A stretch of 64,000 nucleotides of DNA from Pantoea vagans (GTDB taxonomy: Bacteria > Pseudomonadota > Gammaproteobacteria > Enterobacterales > Enterobacteriaceae). Positions 1 through 8,597 of this stretch are shown piece by piece. A program made the position numbers and the translations under genes. The stretch spans positions 372,001 through 436,000 of the forward strand of contig NZ_CP038854.1 of assembly GCF_004792415.1 (NCBI RefSeq), written 5' to 3'. The notes beneath the pieces are model-generated. The model did no database searches, was not told the origin of the DNA, and worked only from the letters and a program-made list of their open reading frames with translations. Position 1 is the stretch's first letter; every line of letters begins with the position of its first letter.

Positions 1-947
1 ATCTGCGTCAGGCGTTTTCCTTCCATTCGCTGCTGGTAGGCGGAAACCCGTTTGCCACCTCGTCAATCTATACCCTGATTCATGCGCTGGAACGTGAATG
101 GGGCGTCTGGTTCCCGCGTGGCGGCACGGGCGCCCTGGTGCAGGGCATGGTGAAGCTGTTTGAAGATCTGGGCGGCGAAGTGGAGCTGAATGCCAGCGTT
201 GCCCGGCTGGAGACGCAGGAAAATAAAATCACCGCTGTGCACCTGAAAGATGGCCGGGTATTCCCGACCCGCGCGGTGGCCTCTAATGCGGACGTGGTTC
301 ATACCTACCGTGAACTGCTGAGTCAGCATCCGGCTGCGGTGGCAAAGGGCAAATCCCTGCAGAACAAGCGCATGAGCAACTCGCTGTTTGTGCTCTATTT
401 TGGTCTGAATCATCATCACGATCAGCTCGCGCATCATACGGTCTGCTTTGGCCCGCGCTACCGTGAATTGATTGATGAAATCTTTAACAAGGATGCCCTC
501 GCAGAGGACTTCTCGCTTTACCTTCACGCGCCCTGCGTGACCGACCCGTCACTGGCACCCGCTGGCTGCGGCAGTTATTACGTGCTGGCACCGGTGCCGC
601 ACCTCGGCACCGCCGATATCGACTGGGCCGTAGAAGGACCGCGCCTGCGCGATCGCATCTTCGACTATCTGGAACAGCACTACATGCCGGGCCTGCGCAG
701 CCAGCTGGTGACGCACCGCATGTTCACGCCGTTTGATTTCCGCGATGAACTGAATGCGTATCAGGGCTCGGCGTTTTCGGTCGAGCCGATTCTGACGCAA
801 AGCGCCTGGTTCCGGCCCCATAACCGCGATAAAAATATTAATAATCTCTATCTGGTCGGCGCGGGCACCCATCCTGGCGCGGGCATTCCAGGGGTGATTG
901 GTTCGGCCAAGGCCACCGCAGGATTGATGCTGGAGGATCTGGCTTGA
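1..947 (+). CDS. crtI: Phytoene desaturase CrtI, 5'-truncated by the window edge
   Basis: The open frame enters at base 3 and gives the last 314 or so residues of a roughly 490-residue FAD-dependent desaturase that turns phytoene into lycopene at the membrane. The visible part has the CrtI stretch FATSSIYTLIHALE, the RGGTGALVQGM segment, and near the C terminus the FAD-binding signature NLYLVGAGTHPGAGIPGVIG followed by the end AKATAGLMLEDLA. The family assignment is clear from these motifs. Its TGA stop overlaps the crtB start by 3 bases, so the two are translationally coupled in the usual crtE-X-Y-I-B order. The N-terminal Rossmann domain lies outside the window. Confidence 0.95.
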   Translation, partial: LRQAFSFHSLLVGGNPFATSSIYTLIHALEREWGVWFPRGGTGALVQGMVKLFEDLGGEVELNASVARLETQENKITAVHLKDGRVFPTRAVASNADVVHTYRELLSQHPAAVAKGKSLQNKRMSNSLFVLYFGLNHHHDQLAHHTVCFGPRYRELIDEIFNKDALAEDFSLYLHAPCVTDPSLAPAGCGSYYVLAPVPHLGTADIDWAVEGPRLRDRIFDYLEQHYMPGLRSQLVTHRMFTPFDFRDELNAYQGSAFSVEPILTQSAWFRPHNRDKNINNLYLVGAGTHPGAGIPGVIGSAKATAGLMLEDLA

Positions 948-1873
948 ATAGTCCGTCACTGCTCGATCATGCCGTAGAAACCATGGAAGTGGGCTCGAAA
1001 AGCTTTGCCACGGCATCGAAACTGTTTGATGCCAAAACCCGCCGCAGTGTGCTGATGCTCTACTCGTGGTGTCGTCACTGTGATGATGTGATTGACGATC
1101 AGGTGCTGGGATTCAGCAACGATACGCCGTCACTGCAATCCGCCGAACAGCGCCTGGCGCAGCTGGAGATGAAAACCCGTCAGGCCTACGCCGGATCGCA
1201 GATGCATGAACCCGCCTTTGCCGCCTTTCAGGAGGTCGCGATGGCGCACGATATTCTGCCTGCTTACGCTTTTGATCATCTGGCTGGCTTTGCGATGGAT
1301 GTCCATGAGACCCGCTATCAGACGCTGGATGATACGCTGCGCTACTGCTATCACGTGGCGGGTGTAGTGGGCCTGATGATGGCGCAGATTATGGGCGTGC
1401 GCGACAACGCGACGCTGGATCGCGCCTGCGATCTCGGTCTGGCGTTTCAGCTGACCAATATTGCCCGCGATATCGTTGAAGATGCTGAAACGGGACGCTG
1501 CTATCTGCCCGCAGAGTGGCTGTCTGAAGAGGGGCTGACGCGGGAGACGCTGGCCGACCCGCGCAATCGTCAGGCACTCAGCCGCGTTGCCCGCCGGCTG
1601 GTGGAGACGGCAGAGCCCTATTATCGATCGGCATCGGCTGGGTTGCCCGGTTTACCGCTGCGTTCAGCGTGGGCCATTGCAACAGCAAAACAGGTCTACC
1701 GTAAGATTGGGATGAAAGTGGTTGAGGCAGGTGCCCAGGCGTGGGATCAACGTCAGTCCACCAGCACGCCAGAGAAACTGGTCATGCTGGTGGCGGCATC
1801 CGGTCAGGCGGTTACTTCCCGGATGGCGCATCCTGCTCCGCGCCCGGCTTATCTCTGGCAGCGCCCCGTTTAA
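944..1873 (+). CDS. crtB: Phytoene synthase CrtB
   Basis: This 309-residue protein condenses two geranylgeranyl diphosphates into phytoene, the first committed carotenoid step. Both Asp-rich Mg-diphosphate motifs are present: DDVID at residues 47-51 and DIVED at 176-180. The protein starts MNSPSLLDHAVETM, like the known Pantoea enzyme. The start codon is TTG at 944, supported by GGAGG eight bases upstream (inside the crtI end) and by overlap with the crtI stop. The 3' end overlaps crtZ on the other strand by about 62 bp, a tail-to-tail arrangement seen in Pantoea crt clusters. Confidence 0.96.
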   Translation: MNSPSLLDHAVETMEVGSKSFATASKLFDAKTRRSVLMLYSWCRHCDDVIDDQVLGFSNDTPSLQSAEQRLAQLEMKTRQAYAGSQMHEPAFAAFQEVAMAHDILPAYAFDHLAGFAMDVHETRYQTLDDTLRYCYHVAGVVGLMMAQIMGVRDNATLDRACDLGLAFQLTNIARDIVEDAETGRCYLPAEWLSEEGLTRETLADPRNRQALSRVARRLVETAEPYYRSASAGLPGLPLRSAWAIATAKQVYRKIGMKVVEAGAQAWDQRQSTSTPEKLVMLVAASGQAVTSRMAHPAPRPAYLWQRPV

Positions 1874-2339
1874 CGCCGTGTCGTTCCCTGAGCGTCGCCT
1901 GCAGTTTTGACAGCGGCGGCGCGTAGAGAAAACCAAACGAAACACAATCTTCCTTGCCGCGTACGGCATGATGCAGGCGGTGTGCCATATAAAGCCGGCG
2001 CAGATAACCCCGGCGTGGCACATAGCGGAAAGGCCAGCGCTGATGGACCAGACCGTCATGGACGATAAAATAGAGCAGGCCATAGAGCGTCATCCCTGCG
2101 CCGATCCACTGCAATGGCCAGATGCCCGTGCTGCCCAGATAAATCAGTAAAATCGACAGGCCCGCGAACACCACCGCATAGAGGTCGTTAACCTCGAACC
2201 AGCCCTTATGGGGTTCATGATGTGACAGATGCCAGCCCCATCCCCAGCCATGCATAATATATTTGTGCGCCAGCGCCGCCGTTATCTCCATGCCGATAAC
2301 GGTGACCAGAACAATCAGGGCATTCCAAATCCACAACAT
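1812..2339 (-). CDS. crtZ: Beta-carotene 3-hydroxylase CrtZ
   Basis: A 175-residue di-iron membrane hydroxylase that converts beta-carotene to zeaxanthin. The His clusters of the fatty-acid-hydroxylase superfamily are visible: HKYIMH at residues 25-30, HLSHH at 37-41, and HRLHH further on before the AVRGKEDCVSFGFLYAPP block. The open frame extends nine codons further, but I start at MLWIWNALIV because it matches the family N terminus and is preceded by GGGAGA. It is transcribed against the rest of the crt operon. The C-terminal tail (KPGAEQDAPSGK) is low-complexity and variable in the family. Confidence 0.95.
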   Translation of the reverse strand: MLWIWNALIVLVTVIGMEITAALAHKYIMHGWGWGWHLSHHEPHKGWFEVNDLYAVVFAGLSILLIYLGSTGIWPLQWIGAGMTLYGLLYFIVHDGLVHQRWPFRYVPRRGYLRRLYMAHRLHHAVRGKEDCVSFGFLYAPPLSKLQATLRERHGVKRGAARDKPGAEQDAPSGK

Positions 2340-2536
2340 AGCTTCTCCCGAACATGCATCCTGCAAAGTGGCGCAGAGGAATAATCTTAACAGAGATTAG
2401 GGAAAACCGCGGGTTGGGGTTAGCGGGTTTTAACGATTGCTGCAGGAGACGGGTCATATAGCGATGCTGAGCGGAGCAGATAACACCTACAGCCAGCATC
2501 ACGCGACATTCGCCGGTGATCCACAGCCTGTGCCTG

Positions 2537-3646
2537 TTAATTATAAACGAGATTGAACGTCACTGTGCCGTCCGCTTTTCCCGCCATCACCTGCCCGTCA
2601 GTCTGAATATATTGTGCGTTAAACGCCATCGACGCCGCCTGGTTGGGAGAAGAGACCGTCGTCAGCACCGGTAGTTGGTCGGTTGAAACATTCAGCGGCA
2701 CGCGCTGACCTTCCGGGACCTGCAGACCGGGTCCATAGGTCAGCGCAATGCCCACGCCGGACGCTGAGTTGCTCTGCGGCGTCAGGCTGATGGCATCTTT
2801 ATCGCCTGATGTAGCCATCCCAAAGAAGCCGACTTTGACGGCTGCGCTGTGCTCACACATCACCTGAATCTGAAAGCCCTTTTCGCTTCCTGCCCGGCTG
2901 CCGATACCGCTGAATTCCGCCTTACTCACTTTTCCCATGTCCACATTAATGGCGGACTGGGAGGTGACCACAGAACAGCTGCCATACTGCACGGTAAAGC
3001 TGGAGAGGAAAATTTGCGGCTTGTCAATGATTGGCTGGCTGCTGGCTGCGCTGTCCCCGACCTTTAGGCTGGCATTGCCAATGTTCACCTCACCGACAGA
3101 GGCGGGTTGATCGCCAGGATTAAGCGGCGAGCGCTGTCCGGGAATTTTATAGAACACCACATAGGACTGAAGGGTTATGTCGTGGGCAGAATTGAACTGT
3201 GGGCTGGTCTGGGAGTTGCAGATCGAGCTGATTTTGCCCTTACCGGTGGTATCAGCGAAACCGCCACCGCAATAAGACGGCTCCTTGAAACCAATCGCGA
3301 ACCCGATGCTCTCGACCCCTGGAACACGGTATATTGGGGTATTGTGCCCGCCCGCAATATTGGTCTGCAAGCCGGACTCTTCAGCATTGATCTCAAACCC
3401 CATATCTTTGTAGTTATAGCCCTGCTCGCCACTGTTTTTATTACAGGTAAAGGCATTGGCACTCTGCAGCGGCATCTGCGCAGAAATGGGTGTGCCATCA
3501 GCTGCGCCCGGCACATAGTTGACGTTATGCACCTGAACGACCACCTGGCTGACGCCCTGACAGGACTCCTGCCCCAGTGCAGGTAAAGCACACAATGTCG
3601 GGATGATTAGCATGAGCCCTTTCACTAAACGCAGAACTGATTTCAT
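2537..3646 (-). CDS. Fimbrial tip adhesin / minor pilin
   Basis: A 369-residue secreted protein with an N-terminal signal peptide (MKSVLRLVKGLMLIIPTLCALPALG). The N-terminal half resembles no receptor-binding domain I can name. The C-terminal 150 residues have pilin-domain character: a Cys pair, a beta-strand pattern, and the end GTVTFNLVYN, with the penultimate Tyr needed for chaperone donor-strand binding. It is the last gene of a pilin-chaperone-usher-adhesin operon, 16 bases after the usher stop, which is the usual place for a two-domain tip adhesin. Ligand specificity cannot be read from sequence. Confidence 0.8.
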   Translation of the reverse strand: MKSVLRLVKGLMLIIPTLCALPALGQESCQGVSQVVVQVHNVNYVPGAADGTPISAQMPLQSANAFTCNKNSGEQGYNYKDMGFEINAEESGLQTNIAGGHNTPIYRVPGVESIGFAIGFKEPSYCGGGFADTTGKGKISSICNSQTSPQFNSAHDITLQSYVVFYKIPGQRSPLNPGDQPASVGEVNIGNASLKVGDSAASSQPIIDKPQIFLSSFTVQYGSCSVVTSQSAINVDMGKVSKAEFSGIGSRAGSEKGFQIQVMCEHSAAVKVGFFGMATSGDKDAISLTPQSNSASGVGIALTYGPGLQVPEGQRVPLNVSTDQLPVLTTVSSPNQAASMAFNAQYIQTDGQVMAGKADGTVTFNLVYN

Positions 3647-3662
3647 CTTAAATTCCTGTGAA

Positions 3663-6203
3663 TTACTGGCAAACGGCCGAGACCAGTCTGACCGGGTTCG
3701 TGCCGCTGGCGGCAGGCAGGCGGAACGGCGCGCGGCAGCTTTTCTCCACCCCCTCTTCCTGCCATTTCACCTCGATAATACCCTGAGCGGGTACACCACT
3801 CAGATAAAGTTCGCCTTTTTCAGCGACGATACCGCTCGTGCTGCCCTCTTTACCCTCTGCGGCGCGGGCAATCTGACCTGCCGCGCCAAATGGCGGGAAG
3901 GCATCCTGCCAGGTCAGCGTGAACAGCACCCGGTTACCCACATGGGTGGCGTAGTCGGCCATTACAATCGCTCCGCGGGTCGGGATGGCCGTTTGCCCAT
4001 CCAGTTCAACATCAACGTTGTCAGGCAGCGTATCAGTTGCCAGTTCGATAGCATTTTCATGGTAAGGCGAAAGAGAAGGCACAATCGCATAGCCGCGACC
4101 ATCGGTGACCACATTGCTGCTGCTCTGAATGCCCACATCGGCCGTATCCGGCACACGAACGATCGCGAAGGTATCGCCCAGCGGCTGGCTCAGCGTAATG
4201 CCGTGTGCATGCGCGACGATGCCGCCCGAAAGACCATAGCTAAACTGAGTGCTGTGGCGATCATGACTGACCCCGGCACTGACACTGCCGCGACTGCCGC
4301 GATAGTCCAGCGAGCCGTTGCTGTTCAGATTTTGTCCCTGACTGTCATAGCCCTGTTGCAGGTTGTAGTGCAGGTTGTTGTCCTGCAACGCGCTGCCCGA
4401 CAGGCTGACCTGCTGCGAGACATCCCCATCGTTGCTGGAGTTCATGCTGTAGCTGACAGAGCTGTCTGGCAGCAACGCGCTGAAGGGAACAGAGACATTA
4501 AACGAGACCGCGCGGTCAGCCTTACGGGCGCTGGTCGAGTCGGTGTAAAACCAGGCAACGCCCCAGGAAATGGCTTTGTAGTTGCTGTAAAAGCCCAGGT
4601 GCAGGGTGCGATCTTCACTATTTGATCGCCAGTAGCGCTGCACATAGGCAGAAGCGCTAAGGCTGCCATAATCACCAATCCCCTGCGAGATCGAAATCTC
4701 CGAGCGACTGCGCTTGTTAGCCACGTAGCTTGCCGGTCTGGTCATCGCGTTGGCTTCGCTGAAGGCATAGAAGCCGCTGGAGGAGTAGCGATAGCTTGCC
4801 ATGCTGAAGGTGGTATTCGTGGAGGCGAAATTTTTCTGATACTGTGCGCGGACTGACTGACCACTGCTGCTCTGGCCCTCCGGTAAACGGGTTTTGGCTA
4901 CGGTCACATCGGTTCCCAGCGAGCCAAAATCGCCCAGACTTTTACCCAGACCGATTGCCACAGCATGATAATTCTGCGCCATCTGAACGCCGCCAAAGGC
5001 GGTAAAGTCATGCGGCAGTCCGTAAAACAGCGTGGACTGCACAAACTCAGGCGAACGCAGATTGTTGCTGCCTGAGTAATGATAACGACCACCACTGACA
5101 CTGTATTTCAGATGACCCTGACGCAGCATGTAAGGCACTGCAGAGTAAGGTTGAGTGAAGGTGCGTACCGAGCCATCGCTTTCATGGATAGTGATGTCGA
5201 GGTCACCGCTCTGCGCGGTGGGATAGAGATCTTTGATTTCGAATGCACCCGGTGCAACCACGGTTTCATAAATCACATAGCCATGCTGACTCACCGTGAC
5301 CCGCGCATTGCTGTGGGCGATGCCGTGTATCACCGGCGCAAAGCCGCGCTGACTTTCCGGGAGCATGGTGTCATCAGACATGATCTGCACACCGCGAAAC
5401 TGTACGCTGTCAAAAACGTCGCCAGAGGTGTATGTATCCCCGACCCGGAACTGGCTTTTCAGTGTCTTAAGATCCCGCTCCAGATAAGTGGTCTGGGATT
5501 GCCAGTGGCTGACCAGATCGTAACGCCAGGTGGCGGTGTTACGCAGTCGCCATGCGCCAAAATTGGCTCCACTGCGCAGGCTGAGCAGCGTTGAATTCCA
5601 GCGGTCGCTCTCATTACGGCTGCTGCTTCCGGTGAGGTTATAGTTTACAAAAGCAGCCGATACGCCCTCATCCCAGCGCGAAGGATCGACATAATCGCGA
5701 TCTTTTATTTTCAGGGCGATCTGAGGAATGGAAAGATTTAACTGCTGATGCGCGAAATCAAAGTCGGCCGCAGCATCGGGTATGAAATCACTTAACTCGT
5801 CAATGGTCTCACCGTTCTTTAAACGGCTGAATGCGGAAAAGCCATCAACATTGACGCCCATTGCGGAAAGCCCGGCAACCGTCAGTTGCGGAACCAGCCC
5901 GTTTCTGCCCTGCACAAAGGTGACATCGCGGCTATCAATCACCCGGTTGTTGAGCAACAGCGTCACATGATAGGTACCCGGTTGCTGGCCGCCTTCACGG
6001 GCAAAATAGTGAAGATCGGCGGCGTTATGCTGATCGGATGAAAATTCAAGCGCCGCAGGATTAAAGTAGTCATCCGCGCGGGCACCACGCAGCGGGCAGA
6101 ACATGAGCAGCATCAGACCCGGAACGCCTGCAAGCCAGGGAGAGGCGTGAAACGTTTTCGCGTGCCTTTTCTTGCCTGTCTCAGCCTGTGGAGTGACTTT
6201 CAC
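3663..6203 (-). CDS. Fimbrial outer-membrane usher
   Basis: An 846-residue usher of the FimD/PapC family, the outer-membrane pore that assembles pilin subunits handed over by the periplasmic chaperone. After a long cationic N terminus and hydrophobic signal segment, the mature protein begins DDYFNPAALEF, typical of the usher N-terminal domain. The barrel has the family stretches QFRVGDTYTSGDVFDSVQFRGVQ and RGFAPVIHGIAHSNARV, and the C-terminal domains include GRGYAIVPSLSPYHEN and AQGIIEVKW. Full length for the family. The longest frame starts with GTG at 6203 behind a GGGGC sequence. It is in an operon with the chaperone (33-bp gap) and the adhesin. Confidence 0.94.
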   Translation of the reverse strand: MKVTPQAETGKKRHAKTFHASPWLAGVPGLMLLMFCPLRGARADDYFNPAALEFSSDQHNAADLHYFAREGGQQPGTYHVTLLLNNRVIDSRDVTFVQGRNGLVPQLTVAGLSAMGVNVDGFSAFSRLKNGETIDELSDFIPDAAADFDFAHQQLNLSIPQIALKIKDRDYVDPSRWDEGVSAAFVNYNLTGSSSRNESDRWNSTLLSLRSGANFGAWRLRNTATWRYDLVSHWQSQTTYLERDLKTLKSQFRVGDTYTSGDVFDSVQFRGVQIMSDDTMLPESQRGFAPVIHGIAHSNARVTVSQHGYVIYETVVAPGAFEIKDLYPTAQSGDLDITIHESDGSVRTFTQPYSAVPYMLRQGHLKYSVSGGRYHYSGSNNLRSPEFVQSTLFYGLPHDFTAFGGVQMAQNYHAVAIGLGKSLGDFGSLGTDVTVAKTRLPEGQSSSGQSVRAQYQKNFASTNTTFSMASYRYSSSGFYAFSEANAMTRPASYVANKRSRSEISISQGIGDYGSLSASAYVQRYWRSNSEDRTLHLGFYSNYKAISWGVAWFYTDSTSARKADRAVSFNVSVPFSALLPDSSVSYSMNSSNDGDVSQQVSLSGSALQDNNLHYNLQQGYDSQGQNLNSNGSLDYRGSRGSVSAGVSHDRHSTQFSYGLSGGIVAHAHGITLSQPLGDTFAIVRVPDTADVGIQSSSNVVTDGRGYAIVPSLSPYHENAIELATDTLPDNVDVELDGQTAIPTRGAIVMADYATHVGNRVLFTLTWQDAFPPFGAAGQIARAAEGKEGSTSGIVAEKGELYLSGVPAQGIIEVKWQEEGVEKSCRAPFRLPAASGTNPVRLVSAVCQ

Positions 6204-6236
6204 TGTTAGTGCCCCGGATTCAAATCAAAAAAACAG

Positions 6237-6911
6237 TTAGCGCGTACGTTGTTCGGTGATGCCGCCGTAGTCGTTAATCGCAGACCAGGTCACTGCGCCG
6301 GAATCGGCGACGGTCCACTGACGATCCTCACCCGGGCCAATCATGCCTGGGTCCTGAATGGCGTGATGGTTAACGCTGAGCGAATAAAAAGAGACAAAGT
6401 AAGGGGTTGGGTTATGCGCAATCAGCTGCCTGCCTTCATGGCGAAACGAGAGTTGTTGCCAGGCGTCAGCCGGATTCCCCGCCAGGCCTTTAGGCCGGTA
6501 AAAAAGCTTAAATTTCGATTTGATATTAACCTGCAGCTGATTACTTTTATCGCGTGGCGCAGGCGAAATAGATTTAACATTCAGCCAGAACACGGATTCA
6601 CGATCTTTCGGCAGCGGCATTCCCAGATAATTTATTCTTAACAGATTCTCTTTTCCCGCATCGAGACGGAACAACGGTGGCGTAACAATAAAAGGCACCC
6701 GTGCCGAATTGTCTGAATGATAATTCTCGATCCAGGATTCAATCAGGTAGGGAATATTTTTATCCTGATTAGTGACGGAAAGCGTGGCCTCCTTTTTCCC
6801 CTCCGCAAAAATAATACGTGTCCCTCCCATCACCACACCTGCATGAGCAGCCATGCTCAGCATACACGCAGAGAAAAGCGAAATAATTCTTATTACTTTA
6901 AACATAGTCAT
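6237..6911 (-). CDS. Periplasmic fimbrial chaperone
   Basis: A 224-residue PapD-like chaperone. The signal peptide ends at AHAGVVMGGTRIIF, and the family signature GGTRIIFAEGKKEATLSVTN follows. The N-terminal immunoglobulin-like domain has the PPLFRLDAGKENLLRI strand, which pairs with pilin subunits, and the conserved FWLNVKSI. The second domain has NPTPYFVSFYSLSVN. The translation start may be the ATG at 6911 or the second ATG two codons later; no strong ribosome site discriminates. It sits between the pilin and usher genes and should deliver the subunits encoded on each side. Confidence 0.94.
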   Translation of the reverse strand: MTMFKVIRIISLFSACMLSMAAHAGVVMGGTRIIFAEGKKEATLSVTNQDKNIPYLIESWIENYHSDNSARVPFIVTPPLFRLDAGKENLLRINYLGMPLPKDRESVFWLNVKSISPAPRDKSNQLQVNIKSKFKLFYRPKGLAGNPADAWQQLSFRHEGRQLIAHNPTPYFVSFYSLSVNHHAIQDPGMIGPGEDRQWTVADSGAVTWSAINDYGGITEQRTR

Positions 6912-6959
6912 TTACGCCGTTGATATTTGAGAGGGAAGCAGGGTTGCCCCTGCTTTTAA

Positions 6960-7547
6960 TCAGTTATAAACCATCACAAAGTTTGAAACTGAGTTGGCCT
7001 TGCCGACAGTAATCGCGGCTCCGTCACTTTTATAATTGGCATAGAAATTCAGGTCGGCAGATCCCCCCTCTGAAGCTTTAACCACGTCGACCGCTTTGGA
7101 AATGGCACCGATAGCAATCGGTGTGCTGCGGTCAGCTTCGTAGAGTTTGATGCCCACGCCAGTTGCGCCACCATCAGTCACTTTCAGCAGCGTATTGTCA
7201 CCGCTATCTTTATCGCCATCGAACAGCACGGCCACTTTAGTGACCGATGCCGGGCAGTCCTGCACTGAAATAGTGAAGGGGGTTTCAGTGGTTTCGGTGC
7301 GGCTCTCGAAATAGGATTTCGCCCATTTGCCTAAATCAATAGTCTGGCTTTGACTGCCGGTAGAAACGTTACAGGAAACATCGGTAATTTCACCGGTAAA
7401 TTTCACTTCGCCACCTGCACCCTGAGTACCAGCTTTTGCACCCGGATTTGTATTCATCGGTGAAGGGCCGTCAGTTGCTGCCAATGCCGATCCGGAAATC
7501 ATAAGGCCAGCCAGTGCCACTGGCAGAATACGTTTTCTGATATTCAT
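6960..7547 (-). CDS. Major fimbrial subunit (pilin)
   Basis: A 195-residue type 1-like pilin. The signal peptide ends at GSALAATDG. The mature part carries VKFTGEITDVSCNVSTGS, with the first Cys of the pilin disulphide, a second Cys in VQDCPASVTKVAVLFDG, and the C-terminal strand ending NFVMVYN. The open frame can be read from a TTG, but the ATG one codon later at 7547 lies at better spacing from the upstream purine-rich AGAGACAGG. First gene of the operon; the roughly 460-bp region upstream should hold its promoter. The insert DGPSPMNTNPGAKAGTQGAGG after the signal is Gly/Ala-rich and probably flexible. Confidence 0.92.
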   Translation of the reverse strand: MNIRKRILPVALAGLMISGSALAATDGPSPMNTNPGAKAGTQGAGGEVKFTGEITDVSCNVSTGSQSQTIDLGKWAKSYFESRTETTETPFTISVQDCPASVTKVAVLFDGDKDSGDNTLLKVTDGGATGVGIKLYEADRSTPIAIGAISKAVDVVKASEGGSADLNFYANYKSDGAAITVGKANSVSNFVMVYN

Positions 7548-8011
7548 CAAACCTGTCTCTTTTCAATACATGCAAAGTGGCTGGGGTCAGCCACCTGATG
7601 GATAGATATGCATTTATTAAATGCGCCAACATAACAACCTGGAGTTTATTATGTTGCCAGCATATTAATGGCGCATAACTATATAAAAGATAAACAGACG
7701 ATTTCATTGTCCCTTCAGGCAATATAACGACCTCATTTATTGTTCTGGATCAACCTGTGACAATTTAAGAAAAGTATTAACTGACCTTTTTACTGCACTC
7801 ATCAGATATTATATTCACTTCTGTAGCGCACTTTACTTACATTGAATAAATACAGATTCCAGAATGAGAATATATTTAGAGATTAATCGCAATAAAGTCA
7901 TGGATGGACGTCCTGAATAGTTGCCCGCCACGATCATTACGAGGCTCAGATCCCTGCTCCAAAACTAATCTGAGATGAATGTCTGGCTCGCCCGTCGCCG
8001 GTCCGGAGAAT
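7548..8011 (-). other. Gene-free AT-rich leader upstream of the fimbrial operon
   Basis: No convincing gene. The stretch is AT-rich, contains the nested inverted repeat at 7621-7676, and must contain the minus-strand promoter of the pilin gene. A 61-codon frame at 7876-8061 is not supported by a ribosome site or a recognisable protein. Confidence 0.5.
7621..7676. repeat. Nested inverted repeats in the fimbrial promoter region
   Basis: An outer pair ATGCGCC (7621-7627) and GGCGCAT (7670-7676) encloses an inner pair CAACATAA (7627-7634) and TTATGTTG (7649-7656). All arms are exact. The element is about 75-130 bp upstream of the pilin start and could be a regulator-binding site or a transcript hairpin. 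Function is not known from sequence. Confidence 0.6.
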
Positions 8012-8281
8012 TTAAAGCCGATCATGATCCATCGGCGTGCGAAAAGCGTGACGGGCGGCAACCATCAACTGGCTGGCTGTCACGGTGGTGGGGAGTCGAA
8101 GCAGAATTTTACTCGCCTGCCAGTAACAGAGCACCATGACCTCATCCTCCTCTTTTTCAGCCAGCTCATGCAGCCGGGCGCGCAGTGATAACACGTCAAT
8201 ACTCTGCTGCTCATCCAGCATGTCAGAGATCGTCTTGTTAATGACGCGATGGAGAATTTTCCAGGTAAGATCGGTATACAA
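8012..8281 (-). CDS. Small hypothetical helical protein (TTG start)
   Basis: An 89-residue frame without an ATG at its N terminus. The proposed TTG at 8281 is supported by AAGAGG six bases upstream. The protein is mostly helix-forming and charged in the middle (LRARLHELAEKEEDEVMV). The pattern of hydrophobic residues followed by Leu/Arg and an acidic run faintly recalls the small YmgB/AriR-YcgZ biofilm regulators, but I cannot confirm that by eye. No signal peptide or membrane segment. It stands alone downstream of the thioredoxin-like gene's promoter region, transcribed towards the fimbrial operon. Confidence 0.45.
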   Translation of the reverse strand: MYTDLTWKILHRVINKTISDMLDEQQSIDVLSLRARLHELAEKEEDEVMVLCYWQASKILLRLPTTVTASQLMVAARHAFRTPMDHDRL

Positions 8282-8597
8282 AATTAACCTCTTCTAACGC
8301 TTATCGGCCCCGGGCAGACGATCAGCAGGCAAAAGCAGAAATGGCTTCATTATTCGGGCGAGCAAATTCTGCAGATAACTATAGCTGCTCGCACGTGACG
8401 ATGCAGGGCCAGCTGTTGAGAATGCCAAAGCCGATAATTCTAACGATTTATGGCCCTGGCTGTCGCCTGTTACGCGCGGGTCAGCTGCTGATTGCTGTTT
8501 TTTGTAACAATTACGGCTGATTCTCAACTGGCTGATGTGATGCGGATTTGCCAGGGTAAGGAGACTTCCCGTTCCGTTTATCTTTAAGGAGTTTTCG
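8282..8597. other. Intergenic region between divergent small genes
   Basis: No gene is supported here. It separates the small minus-strand gene from the thioredoxin-like gene and should hold both promoters. AAGGAG stands immediately upstream of the plus-strand start at 8598. Confidence 0.5.

Noticed and set aside
2215..2502. 95-codon minus-strand frame upstream of crtZ
   Set aside because: It overlaps the crtZ N terminus in another frame and resembles no protein.
3603..4625. 340-codon frame antisense to the usher gene
   Set aside because: It is the shadow of a high-GC coding gene; composition is random-like, it has no recognisable domain, and the usher on the other strand is certain.
7621..7676. 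Invertible fim-type phase switch
   Set aside because: Arms are short and close together and no recombinase gene is near; a switch needs longer separated repeats.
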